NCBI GenBank assembly: GCA_963812945.1
Contig: CAWEXD010000004.1
Span: 62,001-126,000 of the forward strand
From: DASRDR01 sp963812945 [NCBI: uncultured Candidatus Rokubacteria bacterium]
Lineage (GTDB): Bacteria; Methylomirabilota; Methylomirabilia; Rokubacteriales
Reading direction: 5' to 3'
Length of the DNA: 64,000 nucleotides
The notes beneath the pieces are model-generated. The model had not been told where the DNA came from. It saw only the letters and a program-made list of their open reading frames with translations, and ran no database searches. Both the position numbers and the translations under genes were made by a program. Of this stretch, positions 7,671 to 16,480 are shown in pieces. Every line of letters begins with the position of its first letter. The stretch's first letter is position 1.

Positions 7671-8785
7671 CGCCGAGCGCCCCACACCGCGTCCGCGACC
7701 TCGAGCACGCGCGCGAGCTTTCGGCGCTGGTCGTCGGCCGTGATCGGCTGGCCTCCGCCGGGCACCGAGCTGAAGCCGCACTGCGGGGAAAGCCCGAGCC
7801 GCTCGAGCGGCACGTGGCGCGCGGCCTCGTCGATCCGGCGCCTGAGCGCGTCGATCGACTCCAGGACCGGCGTCTTCGTGCTCACGAGCCCGAGCACGAC
7901 GCGCTTCGGCGCGGGGACGAGGCGGAGCGCGCGGAAGTCCCCCGCGCGCGGCGTGTCGAACTCGAGGAGGAACGTGTCCACCGCCAGGCGGCCGAAGACC
8001 TGCTCGGCGATCGGCTCGTAGCCGCCCTCGGCCATCCACGCGCCCCGGAGGTTGCCGCGGCACATGTGCACGGCCCTCGCGACGCCGGGCGGACACGCGG
8101 CAAGCGCCTCGTTGATGAGATCGATGTAGCGCGCGGTCAAGGCGTCGGGATCCTCGCCGCGGGACCGGACCTCGGCCCGCACGCGCTCGTCGCAGTTGCA
8201 CGGCAGCGCGGTGTCGTCGAGCTGGAGGTACGGGCAGCCGAGGCGGACGAGGTCCGCGATCTCCTGCCGGTAGATGGCGACCAGGTCCGCGTAGTACACC
8301 TCGACGTCCGGGTACACCGCCGCGTCCACGCTCCGCGGTCCGAGGAAGAAGTGCATCACGTCGGGCGCGGGCAGCGTCACCTTCGGCACGCCCCTCGTGG
8401 CGACGTCACGGAGAAATCGGAACTCGTCGGTCGCGATCCCCCGCGCGCGCCTGAGCCGGGCCCGCGCGTAGGGAGACGGCGGGGCGCCGCGCTCGCCTGT
8501 GTCGTCCCGGAAGCCGAGGGTCCCATCCCGGAACCCGAAGCCCTCGACCGCGTCGATCAGCCCGGCCGACCAGCCGCGGCGCCGGAACTCGCCGTCGGTC
8601 ACGGATGGGAGCCCGAGATCCTCCTGGAGGCGCACGACCTCCCGCACGCACTCGTCCTGGATGGCCCGGAAGCGCTCGGCCGTCATCGTGCCGGCGCGAA
8701 CCTCGCGCGCGCCCAAGAGCAGGCGCTCGGGCCTGAGGAAGCTCCCGACGTGCTCCGCGCGGAATGGCGGCCCGGACACGGTCAC
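7667..8785 (-). CDS. MetE C-terminal-like (cobalamin-independent methyltransferase family) protein
   Basis: A 372-residue protein corresponding to the catalytic C-terminal half of cobalamin-independent methionine synthase. The zinc ligands are in place: His240 and Cys242 in HMCRGN, and Cys336 in SPQCGFSS. Proteins of this short type act as methyl- or alkyl-transferases from thioethers, including CoM and homocysteine chemistry; the true substrate is unknown. The GTG start at 8785 overlaps the stop of the CoA ligase as GTGA. A paralogue lies at 30662-31765. The operon context (dehydrogenase, CoA ligase) suggests a catabolic role rather than methionine synthesis. Confidence 0.8.
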   Translation of the reverse strand: MTVSGPPFRAEHVGSFLRPERLLLGAREVRAGTMTAERFRAIQDECVREVVRLQEDLGLPSVTDGEFRRRGWSAGLIDAVEGFGFRDGTLGFRDDTGERGAPPSPYARARLRRARGIATDEFRFLRDVATRGVPKVTLPAPDVMHFFLGPRSVDAAVYPDVEVYYADLVAIYRQEIADLVRLGCPYLQLDDTALPCNCDERVRAEVRSRGEDPDALTARYIDLINEALAACPPGVARAVHMCRGNLRGAWMAEGGYEPIAEQVFGRLAVDTFLLEFDTPRAGDFRALRLVPAPKRVVLGLVSTKTPVLESIDALRRRIDEAARHVPLERLGLSPQCGFSSVPGGGQPITADDQRRKLARVLEVADAVWGARR

Positions 8786-10326
8786 CCGGCGTCCCGACGA
8801 TCGGATTCGCCCGACCGGCCGGCATCGGGAGCGGGCGGCCGCAACGCGCGCTTCAGGATCTTGCCCGACGGGCTCTTCGGCAGCTCGGCGACGACCTCGT
8901 ACCCCCGGGGCACCTTGAAGGTCGCGAGATGCGCGCGGCAGTGCGCGTCGAGCTCCACGTCGGCCAGCGCCGTGCCGGGCCGCAGGACCACGAAGGCCCG
9001 GGCGATCTCCCCCCGGACCGGGTCCGGCACCCCGACCACCGCGCATTCCCGCACCGCCGGATGGCGGTACAGCACCTCCTCCACCTCGCGTGGCCAGATC
9101 TTGAGGCCCGCCGTGTTGATCATGTCCTTCACGCGGTCCACGAGGTAGAGATAGCCGTCCCCGTCCAGGTAACCGATGTCGCCCGTGTGGAACCAGCCGC
9201 CGCGCATCGCCGCCCGGGTGTCCTCGGGCCGGTTCCAGTAGCCGAGCATGACGTTCGGGCCGCGGAACACGACCTCGCCCCAGGTCCCCGCCGGCACGTC
9301 GCAGTCCTCCTCGTCGACCACGCGCATGTCCACCATCTCCACCGGCGTGCCGACGGAGCCGGCGCGGTACTCGTACTCGTGGTTGAACGTGGCGGCCGGC
9401 GAGGTCTCGGTCAGGCCGTAGCCCTCCAGGATGGTCTGCCCGTACGTGTCGTGCCAGCGCCGGGCGATCTCGACCGGCATGGTGGCGGCCGCCGACTTGT
9501 AGAAGCGGACGCTCGCCAGCGCGGCCGGCCGGACGCCGGCGCTCAGGAGGGCGATGTAGATGGTCGGGACTCCCGTCACGATCGTCACGCGGTGCCGCTC
9601 GACCGCCTCCGCGCACCGCTCGACGTCGAATCGGCGCTGGAGCACCAGCGTGGCCGCAGCGCTCACGCCGCCGATCATGAGGACGTTCTGGGCGGCCACG
9701 TGGAAGAGCGGCAGGGTCACGAGGAGGCGATCCGCGGGCCCCATCCGCATGTAGCGCTGAACCGCCAGGACGTTCGACACGACGTTGGCGTGGCTGAGGA
9801 CCGCCCCCTTCTGGCGGCCCGTCGTCCCGGACGTGTAGAGGATCGCCGCCGGGGCCGATGGCTCCATGTCGCGCGCCGGGAGCGTCTCGGCCCGGCCGGC
9901 GCCGAGCGCCTCGAGGGTCGGCAGACCCGCCACGTCGCCCTCGCAGATCACGACGCGGTCCCGGCGGATCACGTCCCCGACGAGCGGCGCGAGCCGCGGC
10001 CAGAGCGCCTCGACCGTGAGCACGACCCGGGCGCCCGAGTCCTCGAGGAGGACGGCGAGCTCCTCGGTGGTGAGCATCACGTTCACGGACACCGCGACGG
10101 CGCCGAGCTTCAGGACGGCGTGGTAGGCGACCGCGAACGCGGGAATGTTCGGCAGGAAGAGGGCCACGCGATCGCCGGGGCCGACCCCCCAGGTGCCCAG
10201 GCCTCCGGCCGTGCGGCTGGTCGCCTGATCCAGCTCGCGGTAGCTCACGCGGCGATCCTCGAACAGGATGGCGGTCCCGTCGGGGAAATGGCGCGCGGCC
10301 CGCTCCAGCGCCCGGGCGATGTTCAC
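8782..10326 (-). CDS. Acyl-CoA synthetase (AMP-forming)
   Basis: A 514-residue fatty-acid/carboxylic-acid CoA ligase. The P-loop is ILYTSGTTGRQKGA, the middle motif GYGLTETSP, and the C-terminal catalytic region ends PKSPSGKILKR with the conserved Lys. I place the start at the GTG at 10326 (MNIARALERAARHFP), because GAGGG lies just upstream and family similarity begins there; the open frame continues upstream as Arg/Pro-rich noise. It is the middle gene of a three-gene minus-strand operon. Acid substrate not determinable. Confidence 0.88.
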   Translation of the reverse strand: MNIARALERAARHFPDGTAILFEDRRVSYRELDQATSRTAGGLGTWGVGPGDRVALFLPNIPAFAVAYHAVLKLGAVAVSVNVMLTTEELAVLLEDSGARVVLTVEALWPRLAPLVGDVIRRDRVVICEGDVAGLPTLEALGAGRAETLPARDMEPSAPAAILYTSGTTGRQKGAVLSHANVVSNVLAVQRYMRMGPADRLLVTLPLFHVAAQNVLMIGGVSAAATLVLQRRFDVERCAEAVERHRVTIVTGVPTIYIALLSAGVRPAALASVRFYKSAAATMPVEIARRWHDTYGQTILEGYGLTETSPAATFNHEYEYRAGSVGTPVEMVDMRVVDEEDCDVPAGTWGEVVFRGPNVMLGYWNRPEDTRAAMRGGWFHTGDIGYLDGDGYLYLVDRVKDMINTAGLKIWPREVEEVLYRHPAVRECAVVGVPDPVRGEIARAFVVLRPGTALADVELDAHCRAHLATFKVPRGYEVVAELPKSPSGKILKRALRPPAPDAGRSGESDRRDAG

Positions 10327-10363
10327 GGCCGCCCTCGGCCTCGTCCGGCCCGCCGCCCGCGGC

Positions 10364-11281
10364 CTACACGGGGGCGTCGGCGCTGGACGCCTTGAGGAAC
10401 GCGTAGACCGACGCGACATCCTTCTTCCCGTAGCCCTGCGAGGACGCCATGCGCAGCACCTGCTGGGCCGCCGAGGACACCGCGACCGGGACGCGCAGCT
10501 CGCGGGCGGCGTTGACGGCCAGCCCGAGGTCCTTGCACATGAGGTCGACCGTGAACCCGGGGGCGTAGTCGCGGCTGGACGCGGCCCGGGGCACGATCCC
10601 GGGCACGGGGTGGCCGTGCTCCATGATCCAGGTGCGGCCCGACGAGTTGGAGATGATGTCGGTCAGGATCCGCGCGTCCACCCCGAAGCCCTCGGCGATG
10701 CGGAACGCCTCGCTGACGGCCACCGTGGCCACCCCGGCGATCAGGTTGTTGCAGAGCTTCGCCACCTCGCCGGCGCCGACCGCCCCCACGTGGACGATGT
10801 GCTTGCCCATGGCGTCGAGAACCGGCCGAGCCTCCTCCAGGTCCGCGGGGTCGCCGCCCACCATGATGGCGAGCGTCCCGTCCTCGGCGCCGCCGACTCC
10901 GCCCGAGACCGGCGCGTCGATGAATCGCACCCCGCGCTCCCGGAGTCGCGCGGCGACTCGCTGCGAGGTCCCCGGGTCGATCGTCGACATGTCGACGCAA
11001 AGCCGCCCCGGCGCGATGCCATCCAGGATGCCCTGCGGCCCGAGGTACACGGCCTCGACGTGGGACGCCGAGGGCAGCATGGTGACGACGAGATCACTCT
11101 GGGCCGCTGCCGCGGCCGAGGAGCTGCCGGGGCTCGCGCCGAGCCGCGTCGCCGCCTCCAGCGCCGCCGGCTGCGCGTCGTAGGCCACGACCACGAACCC
11201 CCTGGCCACGAGGTTTCGCAGCATGGGCCGGCCCATGCTCCCGGTCCCGACGAATCCGACCTTCGTCATCCTGGCCGTCAT
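10364..11281 (-). CDS. NAD(P)-dependent 3-hydroxyisobutyrate dehydrogenase family
   Basis: A 305-residue beta-hydroxyacid dehydrogenase. The Rossmann motif GFVGTGSMG is at 9-17, the substrate-binding DAPVSGG at 122-128, the catalytic Lys is Lys175 in GEVAKLCNN, and the cofactor-domain end GYGKKDVA is present. The family oxidises 3-hydroxyisobutyrate, tartronate semialdehyde partners and similar 2- or 3-hydroxyacids. The start at 11281 has AGGGAG upstream. First gene of the operon with the CoA ligase and MetE-like protein, which points to breakdown of a hydroxyacid. Confidence 0.88.
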   Translation of the reverse strand: MTARMTKVGFVGTGSMGRPMLRNLVARGFVVVAYDAQPAALEAATRLGASPGSSSAAAAAQSDLVVTMLPSASHVEAVYLGPQGILDGIAPGRLCVDMSTIDPGTSQRVAARLRERGVRFIDAPVSGGVGGAEDGTLAIMVGGDPADLEEARPVLDAMGKHIVHVGAVGAGEVAKLCNNLIAGVATVAVSEAFRIAEGFGVDARILTDIISNSSGRTWIMEHGHPVPGIVPRAASSRDYAPGFTVDLMCKDLGLAVNAARELRVPVAVSSAAQQVLRMASSQGYGKKDVASVYAFLKASSADAPV

Positions 11282-11357
11282 CTTGGCATCTCCCTGGCCT
11301 TCCCCGTCTGGCGGTGTCTCCAATCGTCTCGACACGACGCGGCCCGGCACGCCCCGG

Positions 11358-11387
11358 AATAGAGCACCCCTTCCGAAGATCCGTCAA
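11358..11387 (-). promoter_or_regulatory. Promoter of the dehydrogenase operon
   Basis: On the minus strand TTGACG (11387-11382), 18 bp, TCTATT (11363-11358). Leader about 70 nt to the ATG at 11281. Confidence 0.45.
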
Positions 11388-11540
11388 GGCGCCGGCCCCG
11401 GTCGGGCGCTCCCGCTTGTCGGGCGCTCTCCGCTAGCCCGTCGCGCCCGGCTGAGCTATCCTGACGGCGCTCCGGGCGGGTTCCGTTCACCCCGCGCCCC
11501 CGGGCGGCACCGACTTTGGCTCACACCAGGAGGCCTAGGC

Positions 11541-12503
11541 ATGAGATCTGTCGGATCGGCGCTGTCGGCTGCGCTGCTCGTCGTCGCGGCCCTTGCAGCA
11601 GCCCAGGAGAAGGTCCAGCTCTCGATCGGCACCGGGGGCACCGGGGGCGTCTACTATCCCCTCGGCGGCGGCATCGCCAACATGCTGTCGAAGCACGTGC
11701 CCGGAATGTCGGCCACCGCCGAGGTCACGGGCGGCTCGGTGGACAACCTGAAGCTCGTCGCCAGCGGCAAGCCTTATCTCGCCATGGCGATGGCCGACGC
11801 CGGGCAGGACGCCTACCGCGGCGAGGACAAGTTCAAAGGCAACAAGGTCCCGCTACGGACGCTCATGGTGATGTACCCGAACCGCATGCACGTGGTGACC
11901 ATCGAGGGGACCGGCATCAACACGCTCGCGGACCTGAAGGGCAAGCACGTCTCCACCGGCTCCCCGGGGAGCGCCACCGAGGTGATGGCCTTCCGGGTGA
12001 TCGAGGCGGCCGGCCTCGACAAAGACAAGGACATGCGCCGCGAGCGGCTCGGTGTCGCCGAGTCCGTGAACGCGATCAAGGACAAGAAGATCGACGCGTT
12101 CTTCTGGGTAGGCGGGCTCCCGACGGCGGCGGTCACCGACCTGGCGAACACCCCGGGCGTGCGCATCAAGCTCCTCGACCACGTCCAGGTCGTCGCGCCC
12201 ATGAACAAGAAGTACGGCGAGCTCTACGTCGAGGACACGATCCCGAAGGCGACCTACCGCGGAATGGAGACCGACAACAAGAACGCCACGGTCTGGAACC
12301 TCCTCGTGTCGCACGAGAGCCTGAGCGAGACCCTCGCCTACAGCATCGTGAAGATGATCTTCGAGAAGCGTGAGGACCTCATCGCGGTACACAAGGAGGC
12401 CGAGAACTTCAAGCTCGAGCTGCAGAAGGCGTCCAACACGCCGATCCCGTTCCACCCCGGGGCGCTCAAGTACTTCGCCGAGAAGGGCGTGAAGGTCAAG
12501 TGA
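11541..12503 (+). CDS. TAXI-family TRAP transporter substrate-binding protein
   Basis: A 320-residue periplasmic protein. Residues 1-21 form a signal peptide, and the mature protein begins with the family hallmark of a Gly-rich loop and YYPLGG (IGTGGTGGVYYPLGG). TAXI proteins capture carboxylates or related acids and hand them to the fused membrane subunit encoded 10 nt downstream. The start has a strong CCAGGAGG ribosome site 10 nt upstream. First gene of an operon that seems to run to 17643. Confidence 0.92.
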   Translation: MRSVGSALSAALLVVAALAAAQEKVQLSIGTGGTGGVYYPLGGGIANMLSKHVPGMSATAEVTGGSVDNLKLVASGKPYLAMAMADAGQDAYRGEDKFKGNKVPLRTLMVMYPNRMHVVTIEGTGINTLADLKGKHVSTGSPGSATEVMAFRVIEAAGLDKDKDMRRERLGVAESVNAIKDKKIDAFFWVGGLPTAAVTDLANTPGVRIKLLDHVQVVAPMNKKYGELYVEDTIPKATYRGMETDNKNATVWNLLVSHESLSETLAYSIVKMIFEKREDLIAVHKEAENFKLELQKASNTPIPFHPGALKYFAEKGVKVK

Positions 12504-12513
12504 TCGCATCGTC

Positions 12514-14553
12514 ATGACCGCGCCGGAGCCGCCTCCGCCCACCGACCCGATCGTCGGTGAGCAGGCGCTCCGGCGCGCCGAGGCGTACGTCGAGGCCGAA
12601 GAGGGCGCCGCCAGTCACCTGGCCGGCGCCCTCGGCGCCATCGTCGCCGCGCTGGCGGTGGCGATGTCCCTGTTTCACCTGTACGCCGCGTACTCCATCG
12701 TCCCGACCCAGACCCTCCGGCCGGTCCACGTCGCCCTCGTGCTGGTCCTCTCGTTCCTCGTGTTCCCCGCCACGCGACGCTTCCGCCACCGCGTCATGTG
12801 GTGGGACTGGCTCGCGGCCCTGGCCGCGGTCGCGGTGGTGGCGTACATGCTGCATGGCGGCGACGACTTCACCGACCGCAACACGTCGCCCGACCCGTGG
12901 GACATCGTGCTCGGGACGATCCTCATCGCGCTGATCCTCGAGGCGATGCGACGCACCTCCGGGTGGGTCATGCCGGCGGTCTCGCTGGCGTTCCTCACCT
13001 ACGCTCTCGCGGGCGCCTGGCTGCCGGCGCCCTGGACCCACAAGGGCTACGACATCGGCCGGCTCGTCGGCCACATGTACATGACGCTGGAGGGGATCTT
13101 CGGCGTCGCCGTCGACGTCTCCTCCTCGCTCATCATCCTGTTCACGATCTACGGGGCGTTCCTCCAGCTCTCGGGCGCCGGCAAGTTCTACCTCGACTTC
13201 TCCTTCGCCGCGATGGGCGGGAAGTCCAGCGGCGCGGGCCGCACCATCGTCCTCGCCTCGTTCCTCCTGGGAGGGCCTTCGGGGAGCGGCGTGGCGACCA
13301 CCGTGACGATGGGCTCGGTCGCCTATCCCATGCTCGCCCGGGCCGGCTACGGCAAGGACGCCGCCGGGGGGCTCTTGGCGGCGGGCGGCCTCGGCGCCAT
13401 CATCTCGCCGCCGGTGCTGGGCGCGGCGGCCTTCCTGATCGCGGAGTTCCTGAAGATCTCGTACCTCGACGTGCTGCTGATGGCGGTGATCCCGACGGGC
13501 CTGTACTACTTCGCGCTGTTCCTCATGGTGGAGATCGACGCCCGGAAGTTCGGCATGAGCGCCGTGGCCATCGAGCGCGCCGAACCGCTGGGACGCCTCA
13601 TCGCGCGGTTCTGGTTCCACTTCCTCTCGCTGGTCTCCATCGTCGTGTTCATGCTGATGGGGTTCTCGCCGGTGCTGTCGGTGTTCTGGGCCACCGTGGT
13701 CGCGTTCCTCACGAGCCTTCTCCGTCCCGAGAGCGCGATGATCTCCTACGACGTGGCCCGCGGGCGTGTCCCGCTCGTTGCCGGGTTCCTGCGGTCACCG
13801 CTCGTGAAGGCGCTGGAGGCGGGGTCGATCGGGATGCTCAACGTCGGCGCGACCTGCGCCGGCGCCGGCCTCATCGTGGGCGTGGTCACCCTCACCGGGC
13901 TGGGGCTCAAGTTCTCGGCGATCATCATCGACTACGCGGGCGGATCGCTGGTCCTGACCGCGGTGTTCACGGCCCTCACGGTCTGGATCGTGGGGCTCGC
14001 GGTGCCGGTCACGGCCTCCTACATCATCTGCGCGGTGATCGCGGCGCCCGCGCTGATCAAGCTGGGCGTGCCCGACTTCGCCGCCCACATGTTCATCTTC
14101 TACTACGCGGTGCTGTCGGAGGTCTCGCCGCCCACCGCGCTCTCGCCCTTCGCCGCGGCGGCGATCACCGGCGGCGACCCGTACCGGACCACGCTGCAGG
14201 CCTGGAAGTACACGATGCCCGCGTTCCTGGTGCCGTTCATGTTCGTGCTGGACCCGGCCGGCCAGGGCCTGCTCCTCACGGGGTCCATCAAGGGCCTCGC
14301 CCAGGCCAACTGGGGCGCGATCCTGCTCGTGACGCTGTCCGCGGCGGTGGGCATCGCGGCGCTCGCCAGCGGCTTCCAGGGGTGGCTGCTCCGGCGCGCC
14401 ACGCTCCCCGAGGTGGCGCTGCTCGTCCTCGCGGGGCTCGCGCTGGTCTACCCGCGGCCCCTGTTCGACGCCGTCGGCGTCGGCCTGTTCGCCGTCGTTC
14501 TGGTCCTCCAGCTCCTGCGCCGCAGCTCCGCTCCCTCGCGCCTCCCCGCGTAG
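12514..14553 (+). CDS. TRAP transporter 4TM/12TM fused membrane protein
   Basis: A 679-residue inner-membrane protein in which the small (DctQ-like) and large (DctM-like) TRAP subunits are fused, the usual form for TAXI systems. The hydrophobic segments are spread along the length, with the large-subunit core GGPSGSGVATTVTMGS at about 250-265 and SEVSPPTALSPFAAAAI at about 535. It is sodium/proton-driven in this family. It follows the binding protein by 10 nt, so the two act together. Confidence 0.92.
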   Translation: MTAPEPPPPTDPIVGEQALRRAEAYVEAEEGAASHLAGALGAIVAALAVAMSLFHLYAAYSIVPTQTLRPVHVALVLVLSFLVFPATRRFRHRVMWWDWLAALAAVAVVAYMLHGGDDFTDRNTSPDPWDIVLGTILIALILEAMRRTSGWVMPAVSLAFLTYALAGAWLPAPWTHKGYDIGRLVGHMYMTLEGIFGVAVDVSSSLIILFTIYGAFLQLSGAGKFYLDFSFAAMGGKSSGAGRTIVLASFLLGGPSGSGVATTVTMGSVAYPMLARAGYGKDAAGGLLAAGGLGAIISPPVLGAAAFLIAEFLKISYLDVLLMAVIPTGLYYFALFLMVEIDARKFGMSAVAIERAEPLGRLIARFWFHFLSLVSIVVFMLMGFSPVLSVFWATVVAFLTSLLRPESAMISYDVARGRVPLVAGFLRSPLVKALEAGSIGMLNVGATCAGAGLIVGVVTLTGLGLKFSAIIIDYAGGSLVLTAVFTALTVWIVGLAVPVTASYIICAVIAAPALIKLGVPDFAAHMFIFYYAVLSEVSPPTALSPFAAAAITGGDPYRTTLQAWKYTMPAFLVPFMFVLDPAGQGLLLTGSIKGLAQANWGAILLVTLSAAVGIAALASGFQGWLLRRATLPEVALLVLAGLALVYPRPLFDAVGVGLFAVVLVLQLLRRSSAPSRLPA

Positions 14554-14651
14554 ACGGCGCTCCCTCGGCCGGCGAGCCGTCGCCTGGCGGTCTTCGCGAG
14601 CGCGCCTCCGAGAAACTTGCCTCCGGCGCGGCCTCCGCGCGACCATGCGCC

Positions 14652-15104
14652 ATGCTCGCCTTCCGCCCGTTGTTCGACGCCCACGTCGAGGTGGCCGAGA
14701 TCGTCACGCTCGGTCGAACGCCGCTCGGGGAGCGACGGGTCGTCAACATCCTGGGCGGGTGGTTCCGCGGCGAGCGGCTCACGGGGCGCATTCGCCCGGG
14801 CGGCGCGGACTGGCAGACCGTGGGCGACGACGGCGCCGCCCGGCTCGACGCGCGGTACACCCTCGAGACCGACGGGGGCATCCTCGTGCAGGTCAGGAGC
14901 GAGGGCCTGCGTCACGGTCCTCCCGACGTCCTCGCCAGGCTCGCGGCCGGCGAGGCCGTCGATCCCGGACGCTACTACTTCCGGACGGTGCTGCGCTTCG
15001 AGACCGGGGCGCCCGACCTCGACTGGCTGAACCGCGTCATCGCGATCGCGCGCGGCGCCCGGCTGCCAAACGTGGTGGAGCTCCACGCGTTCGAGCTGCT
15101 CTGA
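14652..15104 (+). CDS. DUF3237 family protein
   Basis: A 150-residue DUF3237 domain protein, full length for the family. Typical features are the opening LxPLFDAHVEV, the loop GERRVVNILGGWFRGERLTG and the end RYYFRTVLRFETGAPDLDWLN. Members form small beta-barrels, have no agreed function, and often sit with catabolic genes. It follows the TRAP permease by 98 nt and precedes the amidohydrolase by 14 nt, so it is probably part of the same operon. Confidence 0.82.
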   Translation: MLAFRPLFDAHVEVAEIVTLGRTPLGERRVVNILGGWFRGERLTGRIRPGGADWQTVGDDGAARLDARYTLETDGGILVQVRSEGLRHGPPDVLARLAAGEAVDPGRYYFRTVLRFETGAPDLDWLNRVIAIARGARLPNVVELHAFELL

Positions 15105-15118
15105 GGACCGGCGCCCCT

Positions 15119-16480
15119 TTGCTGCTCATCGAGCACGCCACCGTCATCACGCTGGACCGGGAGCGCCGGATCCTGTCCGACGGCTCGGTCCTGGTGGACG
15201 GGCACGACATCGTCCAGGTCGGCCCGGCTCGCGAGGTGCGCCCGCCCCGTCCCCCCGATCGCGTCATCGACGGCCGGCGCCGCGTCGTGCTGCCGGGCTT
15301 CGTGGACACGCACGTCCACCTGTCGGAGCACCTGAACCGGGGCCTGCTCCTCGACGACATCCCCGTCGACCGCTACCTCTCGGACTGGCTGATCCCGCTC
15401 TACTCCGTCATCACGCCGGAAGAGGAGCAGGTCTCTGCCCTTCTCGCCTGCGTCGAGATGATCCGCACCGGCACGACCACGTTCTGCGAGGCAGGCACGC
15501 TCTTCGACGTCGCGGCGGTGGCCGACGCGGTGGAGACGATCGGGATGCGGGCCGTCCTCGGGCGCTGGTCCTGGGACCTCGTCACGGGGCCGGGGCGGAT
15601 GCGGCAGACGACGGCGGACGCGCTCCGGGAGAACGAGGCGATGCTGGGCGCGGTGCACGGTCGCGCCGGCGGGCGGATCCACGCCTGGCCGCTGCTCCTT
15701 GGCTTCGGCACGTGCTCGCCGGCGCTCACGCAGGGCGCCCACGCGCTGGCCGACCGGCACGGCGTCGGCTGGGGCATGATGCACTTCGCCTCGCATCCAT
15801 CCCGCCGCACGTCCGACCGCGTGCCCCTGGCGGAGCTCGACGCGCTGGGCGTCCTGACCCCTCGGACAAAGCTCGCCCACATGGTCTACGTCGACGAGCA
15901 GGACATCGCCCTCCTGGCGCGGCGCGGCGTCAAGGTCTCCCACTGCCCGACGGCGGGGCTCAAGCACACGAAGGGGCTCAGCGCTCACGGGCGGTTCGTC
16001 GAGATGCTCGACGCCGGGGTGTGCGTCTCCCTCGGAGGCGACAGCGGCAACGGCTCGAACCACTTCGACATGCTGCGCCTCATGTACCTCGCCGCCACGA
16101 TCTACAAGGACGCGCGGCTCGACGTCGGCGTGATGCCCCCGGAGCGCGTCCTCGAGATGGCGACCCGGCTGGGGGCCGAGGCGCTCCTGCTCGACAGCGC
16201 CATCGGCTCGATCGAGCCCGGGAAGCGCGCCGACCTGGTCCTCCACGACCTCGACACCCCCGAGTGGCGACCGCTCCTCAACCCGGTCAACAACCTGGTC
16301 TACGCCGCGACGGGCGCCAGCGTCCGGACGGTCCTGATCGACGGCCGGGTCGTGCTCGACGAGGGGCGCCTGACCACGCTCGACGAGCGCGCCCTCTTCG
16401 AGCGCGTGGAGGTCCTGGCCCGCCAGCAGATCGCGCGCGCGGGCCTCGCCATCGAGTCCAAGTGGCCCGTGGTCGGATGA
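15119..16480 (+). CDS. Amidohydrolase (TrzN/AtzA/deaminase-like)
   Basis: A 453-residue metal-dependent hydrolase of the cytosine deaminase/chlorohydrolase group. The metal motif THVHLSE is at about 64-70, later His residues occur in MMHFASHP and KLAHMVYVDE, and the metal Asp is in SLGGDSGNGSN. Such enzymes remove amino, chloro or thiomethyl groups from N-heterocycles or nucleoside derivatives. I use the TTG at 15119, preceded by TGAGGA at 11 nt, since no ATG/GTG fits. Its stop overlaps the next start (ATGA). Placed behind a TRAP importer, it may act on the imported compound. Confidence 0.85.
   Translation: MLLIEHATVITLDRERRILSDGSVLVDGHDIVQVGPAREVRPPRPPDRVIDGRRRVVLPGFVDTHVHLSEHLNRGLLLDDIPVDRYLSDWLIPLYSVITPEEEQVSALLACVEMIRTGTTTFCEAGTLFDVAAVADAVETIGMRAVLGRWSWDLVTGPGRMRQTTADALRENEAMLGAVHGRAGGRIHAWPLLLGFGTCSPALTQGAHALADRHGVGWGMMHFASHPSRRTSDRVPLAELDALGVLTPRTKLAHMVYVDEQDIALLARRGVKVSHCPTAGLKHTKGLSAHGRFVEMLDAGVCVSLGGDSGNGSNHFDMLRLMYLAATIYKDARLDVGVMPPERVLEMATRLGAEALLLDSAIGSIEPGKRADLVLHDLDTPEWRPLLNPVNNLVYAATGASVRTVLIDGRVVLDEGRLTTLDERALFERVEVLARQQIARAGLAIESKWPVVG

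Noticed and set aside
12798-15104. 768-residue frame covering the TRAP permease in another phase.
   Set aside because: Only its last 150 residues (the DUF3237 protein) look like a protein; the rest is a shadow of the permease.
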